Positions 8,549-17,256 of a stretch of DNA of 64,000 bases are shown here, one piece after another; within the stretch, counting starts at the first letter, position 1; every line of letters starts with the position of its first letter. The position numbers were made by a program, and so were the translations under genes. Where the stretch lies: contig NZ_JACDUS010000015.1 in the NCBI RefSeq assembly GCF_013761005.1, forward strand, positions 1 to 64,000, in the 5' to 3' direction. This DNA comes from Desulfosalsimonas propionicica (GTDB taxonomy: Bacteria > Desulfobacterota > Desulfobacteria > Desulfobacterales > Desulfosalsimonadaceae). The notes beneath the pieces were generated by a model. It made no database searches and was not told the origin of the DNA. It was given only the letters and a program-made list of their open reading frames with translations.

Positions 8549-9834
8549 TTATCCGCCGCGGCTGCCTGATTTTTTTTGTCACCGGATCCGGCCACTTTCT
8601 TCAGGATTTCAGCCATGCGCGTGCCGATCACATCGGCTGAAAAATTCTGCTCCACGTTTTTGCGGCCGTTTTCCTGGTAAGAGCACCACTCCTCAGGGTG
8701 GTCCAGCAGATAGAGCACGGCATCTGATATGGCCCGGGATGATTTTTCAGGAACAAGGATCGAGTCCTGCTTGTGGCTCAGGCACTCGGGGATGCCTCCC
8801 ACATTGGTTGCAACAGGAATACATCCGATTGCTTGGGCTTCCTGAAGGACGACTCCCTGTGTTTCGGCCCACTTGTCATACCGGTTGCCGAGACTTGCCA
8901 GGATGAAAATATGTGCCTTTTTATACATCTCATGCAGTTTATCAGATGGCATGGCTTCATACAGGGTAACATGTCCGGAAAGATTGAGCTTATCAATCAA
9001 GGTCTGCATCCAGTTTTTATCCGGCCCCTCCCCGACCATGTAGTAATGCACTTTTACCCCGGCTTGCAGAAGCCTTGCCACAGCCAGAAGCGAATATCCA
9101 TACCCCTTATCCCTGTGAAACCTGCCTATGCTCAACAAATGGAGCTCTTCTTTTTCACCGGGGCACGTGCGGGGGGCAAAAGCAAACTCTTCAAGAGGAA
9201 GGCCCTGGGGCAGTATGGATACCTTGGATTTCTGGCAGCCCAGCTTATTTACCTGATTCATGGCAAACCGGGTATTCACCAACACCCTTGATACCTCTCC
9301 ATTAACGGCTTCCCGTTTATTTCGCGGTATGGGCGCAAGCCCTCCGGGCAAAAGCCCGTGAAAGGTGTAAACAAAGGGCAGGTCTCTCATCAATGACAAA
9401 AGCATGGACTGAAAAGCAAGAGCCTCACCGTGGGCATGGATGATATCCACCCTGTCCAGGTCCTGATTGACCAATCCGAATCTCAAAAGCTTTAAAAATG
9501 AAGGCCATCTTTCAATACTATAGTCATTGTGCAATCGCCTGCTGATTTTCCCTGCTTTTACAACAGCCTGAAACAGCTTTACAGGATGAAACAGGCCTGT
9601 TTTAAAAAAGGAACGAATAAAAAATGATTTTTTTAAATTAAAATCAATTACAAGCCTGCGCAGTTGAAGCCGGTCTACTTTCCGGTGATAGGCCTGCGGG
9701 TTCTTGTTGCCTGAATAAATTTTTATGCCGAAGGAGTGTTTGAGAAGCTGCTCCAGATAGGTGTCTATCCAGGGCTGATTTATGCTTGGAAACCTGCTGG
9801 TTACCACGAGTATAACGGGCTGGTGTTCCCCCAT
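8545..9834 (-). CDS. Glycosyltransferase family 4
   Basis: A 429-residue GT-B glycosyltransferase similar in layout to colanic-acid type GT4 enzymes. It has a DIIHAHGEALAF acceptor-site segment near residue 130, ELHLLSIGRFHRDKGY at the start of the donor domain, and EAQAIGCIPVATNVGGIPE containing the second half of the EX7E signature. A Lys/Ala-rich tail (about 15 residues) extends beyond the fold. It is probably cytoplasmic and acts on the lipid-linked repeat unit. It overlaps the downstream deacetylase (ATGA-type) and begins five bases after the upstream sulfotransferase stop, so it is in the same operon. Confidence 0.85.
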   Translation of the reverse strand: MGEHQPVILVVTSRFPSINQPWIDTYLEQLLKHSFGIKIYSGNKNPQAYHRKVDRLQLRRLVIDFNLKKSFFIRSFFKTGLFHPVKLFQAVVKAGKISRRLHNDYSIERWPSFLKLLRFGLVNQDLDRVDIIHAHGEALAFQSMLLSLMRDLPFVYTFHGLLPGGLAPIPRNKREAVNGEVSRVLVNTRFAMNQVNKLGCQKSKVSILPQGLPLEEFAFAPRTCPGEKEELHLLSIGRFHRDKGYGYSLLAVARLLQAGVKVHYYMVGEGPDKNWMQTLIDKLNLSGHVTLYEAMPSDKLHEMYKKAHIFILASLGNRYDKWAETQGVVLQEAQAIGCIPVATNVGGIPECLSHKQDSILVPEKSSRAISDAVLYLLDHPEEWCSYQENGRKNVEQNFSADVIGTRMAEILKKVAGSGDKKNQAAAADK

Positions 9835-9838
9835 ATCT

Positions 9839-10684
9839 TCACGAATCCCCGCCGATTACATTATAGCCATAGCGCAGCAGGGTGTCTTTGGCCACATTGT
9901 TTACGGCGTTTATATCTTCAGGTGTTAACCTGCTGATACTGTAAGGATTCAAGTCTTTTATAGGCTCATTGCGTTCGTGTATGGAGACATTCATCAGGTC
10001 GTTGAACTTACTGAAAGGCTTTATGCCTATAAAATCAGTTATACGGTTGAGTTCATTGACCGGCTCCCGCACCAAATCCTCATATTTGATAAGCAAGAAC
10101 CGATTAAGATAAACCGAATCTGATTCAAGCACTTCATAGGTCCTTTTCCATTGATAGGCTGCCATTTCTATCGGCCATCCGTCCCTTAAATGCTTGGGAT
10201 CAGCCTTGCGTCTTATCCCCTCTGCTACGGCATACCCGTTTCTGATGATGGCTATAAAGCATGCGGGCCGGAAGTGATGATTCAGCCATCTGACCCTAGC
10301 GCTGTTGGAAGGGGACTTTTCCAGTAAAACAGGTTTGGACAGATCCAGCCGCATGCCCCATTCTTTTTTTATGCGCACAGGGTCCGGGCCCGTGTTTTTT
10401 TCAGTCAGGCGGAAAAGTTCTTCCCTTTGGGTCCACATCCTGGGCAAGCCCATTTCATAGTCCTTTACGAATTGATCTGTAATGAAATGGCCTTCTGTGG
10501 GCAGTGCCGAGATACCAGGATGACGGCCCAGCATTTTGGAAAGCAAAGTCGTCCCGGAATTATAGCACCCGACCAGAAACAGCCAGCGCTCTGGTCGAGG
10601 CACGGGCGTAAGCGCAACTTTCACCTCCCGGAAAATATTGCCTAAATTTTCTCTTAAGACCTTACGGGATTGGGTGTAATTCAA
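9839..10684 (-). CDS. Sulfotransferase family protein
   Basis: A PAPS-dependent sulfotransferase-like protein. The 5'-phosphosulfate loop is in FLVGCYNSGTTLLSKML near residue 40, and the 3'-phosphate site in FIAIIRNGYAVAEGIRRKA near 145. RYEDLV-like sequence (IKYEDLVREP) near 200 is also typical of this superfamily. It likely adds a sulfate ester to a sugar of the exopolysaccharide. The longest frame begins with a GTG at 10702, but its first codons encode an AGGAGGGAG Shine-Dalgarno, so TTG at 10684 (nine bases after AGGAGG) is the better start. One of four sulfotransferase-like genes in this cluster. Confidence 0.75.
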   Translation of the reverse strand: MNYTQSRKVLRENLGNIFREVKVALTPVPRPERWLFLVGCYNSGTTLLSKMLGRHPGISALPTEGHFITDQFVKDYEMGLPRMWTQREELFRLTEKNTGPDPVRIKKEWGMRLDLSKPVLLEKSPSNSARVRWLNHHFRPACFIAIIRNGYAVAEGIRRKADPKHLRDGWPIEMAAYQWKRTYEVLESDSVYLNRFLLIKYEDLVREPVNELNRITDFIGIKPFSKFNDLMNVSIHERNEPIKDLNPYSISRLTPEDINAVNNVAKDTLLRYGYNVIGGDS

Positions 10685-10772
10685 AAATTTCTCCCTCCTC
10701 ACAGGAAGTCAAAGGTATACTACCTTAATGGTCAGAATCGCCCTTTTTAAATCGGCCCGATCAGGGTCTTCT

Positions 10773-11663
10773 TTAGAGAACTTTTTCCTCTATCAGCCAG
10801 AACAGCCTTTTTAATCTTCGGTGTTTTGTCGAAATCAAAAAAGGATAAGTAAAAAACGAACGAGCCACAAATTTGGATCCATTAGCTACACGCCCAGAAG
10901 CAAATGATTTACGTGCTACCTGAAACCACATCCAGGCTAGATGCTTTCGCCTGAGCTCAGGTTCAGGTATTCGACTGGCAATCAACTTCCTGCATTTTAC
11001 AATCGTCTCTATGTCCGCATATGGTCTTTTACCTTGATGCGCACGCTTATACATCAAAACTTCCGGTACGGCCCGAATGGGATACTGCCGTATAAGCTTC
11101 AGCCAGAAATCATAATCCTGTGCGCGGCGAAGGGCCACATCTAATCCACCGACCTTTTCAAAAGCTTCACGCCGCATGATTTCGTTTGAATGAGATCCCG
11201 GCAGGCACATTGAAACAGCGAATTTTTTATACTCGATGATTTCACTGGGAATCATTGCTTTTCCAAAAGGCCTGCCTGAAAGATCCATATACATAGCACC
11301 ACCGCCAACCGCACCGCACTCGGGAAAGTGCTTAAATACTTCCACCTGCCGTTTTAACTTGTGCGGCAGCCAAACGTCATCAGAGTCCAATATCGCTATA
11401 AAATTGCCTTGAGCTATATTAACAGCCAAATTAACCACCGCGGACCTACCTTCATTTATTTCACGCCTAATGTAGGTAATCCTATCAGACCATTGCGACA
11501 TTATCGCAGCGGTATCGTCTGTTGAACCATCATCCACCACAATTACTTCGAACTCCGGATAGGTCTGTTGCATTACGCTTTCAATTGCGTCAGGGAGCAA
11601 CTCTGCCCGATTATAAGTGGGTATGATAACAGATACCAGTGGTTGGAAGTGTTCAGGTTCCAT
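10773..11663 (-). CDS. Glycosyltransferase family 2
   Basis: A 296-residue GT-A glycosyltransferase. The N-terminus has VSVIIPTYNRAELLPDAI and VIVVDDGSTDDT (UDP-sugar binding). The DSDDVW motif near residue 95 supplies the DXD metal site, and a catalytic-base region (RRAQDYDFWLKL) lies near 183. No transmembrane segment is seen, so it is probably cytoplasmic. The ATG at 11663 has an AAGGA ribosome binding site six bases upstream. It is separated from the upstream sulfotransferase gene by 219 bases without a gene, the largest break in this part of the cluster. Confidence 0.85.
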   Translation of the reverse strand: MEPEHFQPLVSVIIPTYNRAELLPDAIESVMQQTYPEFEVIVVDDGSTDDTAAIMSQWSDRITYIRREINEGRSAVVNLAVNIAQGNFIAILDSDDVWLPHKLKRQVEVFKHFPECGAVGGGAMYMDLSGRPFGKAMIPSEIIEYKKFAVSMCLPGSHSNEIMRREAFEKVGGLDVALRRAQDYDFWLKLIRQYPIRAVPEVLMYKRAHQGKRPYADIETIVKCRKLIASRIPEPELRRKHLAWMWFQVARKSFASGRVANGSKFVARSFFTYPFLISTKHRRLKRLFWLIEEKVL

Positions 11664-11882
11664 AAGGAGTCCTTAAATTGGTGAAAGGGAATTTGGCTAA
11701 ACGACTACACCTCTTTAGGGGGCATCTTATTGTGCACCCTGAAAAGTTGCTTACGGCCTCTCGGCATTGTTTGACTACATTGCGAAGCACTGTAAAAGAT
11801 CTCTAATGTTTTCATCGAACGGGGATATTTATTAAAAAAGTGATTTTAAGCTAACTTCCGTCAACGTATAGGAATTTTGGCA
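11664..11882. other. Intergenic gap inside the glycosyltransferase cluster
   Basis: A 219-base AT-rich gap with no open frame of interest and no clear terminator or promoter that I can defend. It may mark a junction where accessory genes were exchanged, because the sulfotransferase gene upstream (11883-12653) is markedly AT-rich. Confidence 0.35.
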
Positions 11883-12653
11883 CTATACCAATGATAAAGT
11901 CCTACATTGTTGAAGACATTTATCGAAAGCATTATTTGCTTCCTCTATTGTGTTCTTACTCAATGCAATATTTATATTTTTTTTTGCTTTAGTTATTTTT
12001 CCAGTCCTTATTGAATCGGAACTATCTCCGAGGCCTTTAATACCAGTGCTCCAAAGGCTTTCATATTTATCTTTCAAGGGAGAGGATAAGTTCAAAAAAT
12101 TGGTTAAAGCTTTCAATGTGCTTAAGGAATTTTCAACCAAATGCTCATAGGTAAGAAAACAACAGCGATCACCGCTAAGCCTTGTTGCAAATTCTTCGAT
12201 TGTTTTGAGACGTTCTTTGTAATATTCTAATGCTTTTGCTTCGGAGCTTGTCTTATCAAGGCCTAAACTCAATATGCTTTTTATACTTCTTTCTGGCTCT
12301 CTAACCAATAGAATAACTTTTGTTTTTTTATACTTGGTAAGCCTGCTTGTAAGGCCTTTTTCCTCATGCAAAACTTTGTCCAAAATATAATCTTCTTTGG
12401 GTAAGTAACGATTGAATTTTCGAAGGATCTTATAACTAACCGCACCAAAGTCTTTGACTGTCTGATAGTTATGATGAGTTTCACCATAACCCAAAATCAT
12501 AGGATGATTCGCCAATAAATGGACCAAAAGCGTTGAACCTGATCTCATGTGACCGATAATGAACATCATGCTGATATTCTCTTCAGAAATCTGCCGATTA
12601 ATAAGAGCTATTAACAAACGTTTTAAGATATTTTTTGGGGTTAACATATCCAT
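11883..12653 (-). CDS. Sulfotransferase family protein
   Basis: A 256-residue sulfotransferase-like protein. The N-terminal phosphosulfate loop is MFIIGHMRSGSTLLVHLL near residue 30, and the 3'-phosphate motif is VILLVREPERSIKSIL near 110. TYEHLVENSL near 170 corresponds to the conserved Y-E-x-L segment. It probably sulfates a glycan acceptor in the cytoplasm, using PAPS made elsewhere; no APS kinase or ATP sulfurylase gene is in this window. The ATG at 12653 follows a GGAGGTGG ribosome binding site that overlaps the upstream ABC transporter end. The gene is among the most AT-rich in the window, a sign of acquisition from another source. Confidence 0.75.
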   Translation of the reverse strand: MDMLTPKNILKRLLIALINRQISEENISMMFIIGHMRSGSTLLVHLLANHPMILGYGETHHNYQTVKDFGAVSYKILRKFNRYLPKEDYILDKVLHEEKGLTSRLTKYKKTKVILLVREPERSIKSILSLGLDKTSSEAKALEYYKERLKTIEEFATRLSGDRCCFLTYEHLVENSLSTLKALTNFLNLSSPLKDKYESLWSTGIKGLGDSSDSIRTGKITKAKKNINIALSKNTIEEANNAFDKCLQQCRTLSLV

Positions 12654-12655
12654 TA

Positions 12656-14464
12656 TTAAACCACCTCCGCCATATCCCTGAACCGCCTGCTGTTTTCAAT
12701 CAGATCCTCATAACTACCTGAAGCCACAAGCTCTCCATGCTCTAGCAGGTAAATGCAGTCACAGGAACGGACGGTGCTGAGCCGGTGGGCGATTATAATA
12801 ACTGTCTTTCGGCTGCCGAGATTGTGCACAGCCTGCATTACCGCCTGTTCGGTCAGGTTGTCCAGTGCGCTGGTGGCCTCATCGAGAATCAGCACGTCAG
12901 GGTCGTGGTAGAGCGCCCGGGCGATGCCGATGCGCTGCCGCTGGCCTCCGGACAGGCGGATGCCGCGTTCGCCCACAAATGTATTGTAGCCCTCGGAGAG
13001 TTCTTCCATCACAAATTCATGGAGATTGGCAACCTTTGCAGCCTTCTCCACTGCCTCCATGTTGATTTTTTTTTCAGGTATGCCAAAGGCGATATTCCCG
13101 GCTACCGTGTCATCTGAAAGAAAAATATGCTGGGGTACGTAGCCGAGTGAGCGCTGCCAGGAACGAAGCAGATCGTCTGTGAGTTCTTTTCCATCCACTC
13201 TGATGCTTCCCTCCTGGGGGCGCAAAAGCCCCAGAATCAGGTCCACGGTGGTGGTTTTGCCCGAGCCGGTGGCCCCGACGAATCCAACCTGCTTGAACGC
13301 CGGGATGTTAAGAGAAAGGTTGCTTACAGCCCTGCGCTCTGCACCCGGGTATGCATAAGTGACCTTTTGCAGCTCCAGATCCCCTGTAAGGTGCAGCCTG
13401 GAATGGCCGACACTGATTCGCTTTTGTCTGTCATGTGACGGAGTGAGCTGCAATGTGGCAAAATCGTCACAAAGCGCATCCAAAGCCGGCTGTGAAAACC
13501 GGATTTTGGATACATTCTGATAGATGTGCTGCAGTGCCGGCATAAGGCGATAGCCGCCGAATGCGTATAAAGCCACAGTGGGCACAGCACCCTGAAAACT
13601 GCCATGCACTGCCATCAGGTATAAAAGCGCCAGGAGCATTCCGCCGAAAAGCAGGGCCTGCATGGCAAACGCGGGGAGCTGTCCGATCACGCCGGCGGCG
13701 ATCTGCCGGGTGGCCAGCATCTGGGCGGGGCCCCTGTATTGCCCGGCAAAAGATTCCTCAAGACCCGCTATCTTGACATCTTTGATACCGCCGAACGCCT
13801 CCTGGGCGATGTGGTATCGCCGGAGATTTGCCTGCCTGCGCTCCTGGCCGATTTGCTTCAGGCGGCGGCGCAGAGTCCGTTCTATCAGTATATATCCGCC
13901 GCCGAGCAAGCCGGCCATGACAACGGAGAGCATAGGATCAACCGCGATCAAAAGGGCCAGGAGAAAAATTGCAACAAGTACGTTGGCAATGATCTGCATA
14001 CCCGGAAACAAGGAACCGGTGACTACCTGTTGAACCTCGGAAAGCACCGAAGTGGCAAGGTTGGAAGTGTGCATGTTTAAAAACCATTCATAGGGCTGAC
14101 GAAGATAGCCGCCAATCAGCCGAGTGCCCCATGCACTGTTACGATTGTGGGAAAACCGGAGCTGTGCCCAGATCCCCAGGGCCTTTAAGGCCAGAGAGGA
14201 GATCAGGACGGCAAAAAAGACAAGCCCGAGGAAGAACAGAAAACTTCTTCGGGATTCAAAGTTGAAAAATTCATATATCGCAGCTATGTAAGGATTGGTT
14301 TCCACGACCTCCGGGTTGGAGAGCACGGATACAAAGGGCATAATTGAGGCTACGCCTAATGTTTCAACAAATGCCACTATGATCAGCATTGCCAGTACGA
14401 TGGCCCCTCTGCGGCGCTCGCGTGCATCCAGAAGGGAGTAGATTTTTTTGTAAGTATTAAACAT
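12656..14464 (-). CDS. ABC transporter, fused permease and ATPase (MsbA-like exporter)
   Basis: A 602-residue half-transporter. The N-terminal part (about 1-330) has six hydrophobic segments. The C-terminal nucleotide-binding domain has Walker A GATGSGKTT near 407, signature LSGGQRQRIGIARAL near 510, Walker B VLILDEATSALD near 535, and the switch His in AHRLSTV near 566. All catalytic residues are present. No Wzx-type flippase is seen in the window, so this exporter is a candidate for flipping the lipid-linked repeat unit across the inner membrane. It sits between a sulfotransferase and a GT4 gene with 2- and 7-base gaps, consistent with one operon. Confidence 0.85.
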   Translation of the reverse strand: MFNTYKKIYSLLDARERRRGAIVLAMLIIVAFVETLGVASIMPFVSVLSNPEVVETNPYIAAIYEFFNFESRRSFLFFLGLVFFAVLISSLALKALGIWAQLRFSHNRNSAWGTRLIGGYLRQPYEWFLNMHTSNLATSVLSEVQQVVTGSLFPGMQIIANVLVAIFLLALLIAVDPMLSVVMAGLLGGGYILIERTLRRRLKQIGQERRQANLRRYHIAQEAFGGIKDVKIAGLEESFAGQYRGPAQMLATRQIAAGVIGQLPAFAMQALLFGGMLLALLYLMAVHGSFQGAVPTVALYAFGGYRLMPALQHIYQNVSKIRFSQPALDALCDDFATLQLTPSHDRQKRISVGHSRLHLTGDLELQKVTYAYPGAERRAVSNLSLNIPAFKQVGFVGATGSGKTTTVDLILGLLRPQEGSIRVDGKELTDDLLRSWQRSLGYVPQHIFLSDDTVAGNIAFGIPEKKINMEAVEKAAKVANLHEFVMEELSEGYNTFVGERGIRLSGGQRQRIGIARALYHDPDVLILDEATSALDNLTEQAVMQAVHNLGSRKTVIIIAHRLSTVRSCDCIYLLEHGELVASGSYEDLIENSRRFRDMAEVV

Positions 14465-14471
14465 AAATCCT

Positions 14472-15617
14472 TTATTTTGTGATTTTGCCGCTCTTGTGAG
14501 CTATTTTTTCAAAAGCATTCAACAGGGCAAGATGTGATGTTTCCAGTTTATATTTTCCGGCATCCGTGCGCGCTTGAACACCCAGGGCGCTTCGCAGGCT
14601 GTCGTCCGACAGGAGCCGGTCTATCATTTCAGAAGCGGCGTTCACATCTTCGGGGGGATAAATCATGCCGTTTTTTCCATGATTTGTCGCCCTGCATACG
14701 GATGGATTATCCGGAACCACGACCGGGAGGCCGGCCCGCATATACTCGAGTATGGACAGGGAATAACCCACTTCCCCTTTGGAGGGATGAAAGGCCAGAT
14801 TTGCTCCCGCAATAAGTGCCGGAATGTCGTCTCTTTTTCCGGCAAAGGTGCAATGATCCTGAACCATCAAATCCTCTGCGGCTTTTTTGAAATCCTCCAG
14901 ATCCGGGCCGTCTCCGATAAACAGGAAATGAAAGTCCTGCTTTCCCGTGTTCCGCAGCCGTGCAAAACACTTTAAAGCAAAATCCACGCCTTTGTAGCGG
15001 TTGGCCCTGGCGGTCATGACAATTATCTTCCGGCTTTCCGGGATGCTAAAAAGCGCGTGCGGGTCTACAGCTCCGGGGGGATGGTCTGCATCCGGCAGTC
15101 CGTTTGGCGCGGCAAAGGTTTTTGCCGGCGGCATTCCATTGACCTCGATTAGGCGCTTTCGGACGAAATCCGTGGCACCGACTGCGCCGTCCGCACTCAG
15201 CCATGGCAGCCTGTGAATCAGGCGCTTTAAAATCCCTTTGAGTCCCCGGGCCGGGGTCCGCAAACCGGGCGTATGGTCGTGTACCACGATCAGCCGGACT
15301 CCGCACAGGCGGTAGAGGATATAGCGCCAGTGCCAGGTCGGCCGGTCTGAAAAGTACACGGCCCATACCCGGTGCCTGCGCAGAAACCGGCACTGCCTTA
15401 GCACCTGTCCCGGGTTTGTACCGCTGAAATCCTGCTCCACTGCCTCCAGGGGCGCGTCTGCTACATCCTGCGGCAGTTGGCTGATAACCGGATAAACCAG
15501 GATGACCCGTTTAGATGGGCTGTAGTGCTGAGCCAGTACGGTCCAGTAGCTTTCCATTAACCACCACGCGTAGCCCACCCCCGAATCATAATTGGCTACA
15601 AGTAGCAATGATTTCAT
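14472..15617 (-). CDS. Glycosyltransferase family 4
   Basis: A 381-residue GT-B glycosyltransferase. It opens with MKSLLLVANYDSGVGYAWWL, has LIVVHDHTPG near residue 110 in the acceptor half, and a donor half with KIIVMTARANRYKGVDFAL near 195. The segment HPSKGEVGYSLSILEYMRAGLPVV near 290 carries the EX7E-type signature. Likely cytoplasmic. It overlaps the upstream sulfotransferase (15614-16393) by four bases and lies eight bases before the ABC exporter, so it is in the same transcription unit. Confidence 0.85.
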   Translation of the reverse strand: MKSLLLVANYDSGVGYAWWLMESYWTVLAQHYSPSKRVILVYPVISQLPQDVADAPLEAVEQDFSGTNPGQVLRQCRFLRRHRVWAVYFSDRPTWHWRYILYRLCGVRLIVVHDHTPGLRTPARGLKGILKRLIHRLPWLSADGAVGATDFVRKRLIEVNGMPPAKTFAAPNGLPDADHPPGAVDPHALFSIPESRKIIVMTARANRYKGVDFALKCFARLRNTGKQDFHFLFIGDGPDLEDFKKAAEDLMVQDHCTFAGKRDDIPALIAGANLAFHPSKGEVGYSLSILEYMRAGLPVVVPDNPSVCRATNHGKNGMIYPPEDVNAASEMIDRLLSDDSLRSALGVQARTDAGKYKLETSHLALLNAFEKIAHKSGKITK

Positions 15618-16393
15618 TGGGCAACAAATCTGCGGTTTCTGATTTTCATCCGTTTTTCCAGGCCCTCGAAACCGTAGCCCAGTTTTTCAATATCCTGTCG
15701 ATAAAGAGCGCGTACCTTGTCAATGGCCTCGGGAGAGTAAATATTCCGGTAGTCACTTCTCCGGGAGGCGTTTACATGATCCAGAGTTGCCTCGATGCCC
15801 AAAACCTTCGAAATATGCGCGAAATCATCCGGCAAGGTTTCAAAGTATCCCAGATAATCAAGCATGGGGCGCCCCCTGGGGTCGCAGATGAAATGACTTT
15901 GGGGTTTTAGGTGCAAATGGCTGTACAGACGCCGGGCATCCAACCAGTCAAGGACAAATGAGTTAAAATCAGGCAGGTGACTGATGTTTTTTTTATACCA
16001 TTGCCGGTCCTTGTCGTCCCAGCCGCCTGCCGCCAGATATGAATATGCAGAGTAGAGGCGGTCCCAGGGATTGCGGACAAACGCAAACTTGAAATAACTG
16101 TTAAAATCTTTGCGGCCGAAGATAACCCGGTACTGAACAGCCGTATAATGATACGGCAGTTCTCCGAAAAGACTTTTGGCCACAGATGTTCCGGCTGATT
16201 TGGTAATATGTATGAATAAACAGCAGTAACGGTCAAAGGCTCTGAGCGAAAAATCTCCCCTGGGCGAAGGGTGCACCTTTTTGCGCAGGGTCCGGATTTC
16301 TTCCGGATTCCTGGCTTTATACAGCCAGAAGCGCATTTCATAAGGTATCAGGGCATGATACATCTTCCGCATTGAATCCATGTGCTGCCTCAA
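15614..16393 (-). CDS. Sulfotransferase family 2 (carbohydrate type)
   Basis: A 259-residue protein resembling the carbohydrate sulfotransferase family that includes eukaryotic HNK-1/chondroitin enzymes. The phosphosulfate loop is FIHITKSAGTSVAKSLFG near residue 58, and the 3'-phosphate motif is KFAFVRNPWDRLYSAYSYL near 100. This is a different subfamily from the proteins at 9839 and 11883. It probably sulfates a defined hydroxyl of the repeat unit. The start overlaps the stop of the next upstream sulfotransferase gene by four bases, so two sulfotransferases are translationally coupled. Confidence 0.8.
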   Translation of the reverse strand: MRQHMDSMRKMYHALIPYEMRFWLYKARNPEEIRTLRKKVHPSPRGDFSLRAFDRYCCLFIHITKSAGTSVAKSLFGELPYHYTAVQYRVIFGRKDFNSYFKFAFVRNPWDRLYSAYSYLAAGGWDDKDRQWYKKNISHLPDFNSFVLDWLDARRLYSHLHLKPQSHFICDPRGRPMLDYLGYFETLPDDFAHISKVLGIEATLDHVNASRRSDYRNIYSPEAIDKVRALYRQDIEKLGYGFEGLEKRMKIRNRRFVAQ

Positions 16394-17229
16394 ATCTCCG
16401 GCTGTGTGTAACCATAATTCTCGATTATCACCTTCTCCCGATTTGCCACCAGTTCAACGGTCTCCCGGTCGTAATAATGAGAAGCGGAAAATCGTCTGGA
16501 TGTATTGATTTTGTTGTTCCTGGCAGAAAAAAGGGCGCATCTGTCCTTGTCAGACACTTCGCATCCGGCCAGAGCAAGTGCTTCCAGCAGATCCTTTTCC
16601 AGGCATTCATTGCGGATAACAAAACAGACAAGCCGTTCTTCATCCAGTGCTCTTCGAATCCCCTCCGGCTTTGCCAGGGAGCGGTCCTTGTATAATGCAG
16701 TCCGTAACCGGGTGAAAAGCTTCAAACACCTGTAGGTCATAAGGCCGAAACCCATGGAAACCGGGCTGAAACCAAATCCTTCCCCCATGTCAAAGCGCCT
16801 GGCGGGATTCAGCATGAGCCGGAGCCAGTTTCGAAAAGCCCCTGCATCATAGGGATCCCCATACACTGAACGCCAGGAAACCACCGGTTTCCTTATATCG
16901 TGCCAGAGCTGCAAAGCCCAGCAGGAAGGCGGGAGACGCCGCAGGCCCATTTCACCATGAAGCTGCCTGTTTAAATAGTTAAGATTAACGCGGCGTGTAG
17001 TCTGATGGTACGCGCTTCCCTCGCCCCCGCAGCCGTAAGCCCAGAGGGATACATACCATTCCCATGGATTGCGGATGGAGCCTATAATAAACCTGTCCCA
17101 AAGCGAGGGAGGTATGCGGTTGTGCTTGCCGACCTTTTCCCCGCCCACAAGCTTTTCCAGCCAACTGCAGATATGGGTGCCCCCGGTTTTGTGAAGTTCT
17201 GTAAAGACCAGTTTTTCGGATATGAACAT
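16390..17229 (-). CDS. Sulfotransferase-like protein
   Basis: A 279-residue protein with the sulfotransferase layout. The N-terminal loop VFTELHKTGGTHICSWL near residue 8 replaces the usual F-x-H-x-P-K-T-G-G, and FIIGSIRNPWEWYVSLWAYG near 48 is the 3'-phosphate motif. The two motifs are only about 40 residues apart, and the C-terminal half is not recognisable to me. It is probably a PAPS-dependent sulfotransferase acting on the polysaccharide. It overlaps the downstream sulfotransferase by four bases and follows the ligase gene by 27 bases. Less certain than the other three. Confidence 0.65.
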   Translation of the reverse strand: MFISEKLVFTELHKTGGTHICSWLEKLVGGEKVGKHNRIPPSLWDRFIIGSIRNPWEWYVSLWAYGCGGEGSAYHQTTRRVNLNYLNRQLHGEMGLRRLPPSCWALQLWHDIRKPVVSWRSVYGDPYDAGAFRNWLRLMLNPARRFDMGEGFGFSPVSMGFGLMTYRCLKLFTRLRTALYKDRSLAKPEGIRRALDEERLVCFVIRNECLEKDLLEALALAGCEVSDKDRCALFSARNNKINTSRRFSASHYYDRETVELVANREKVIIENYGYTQPEI

Positions 17230-17256
17230 AAACTTGAATGGAAAAATTGATAGGGT

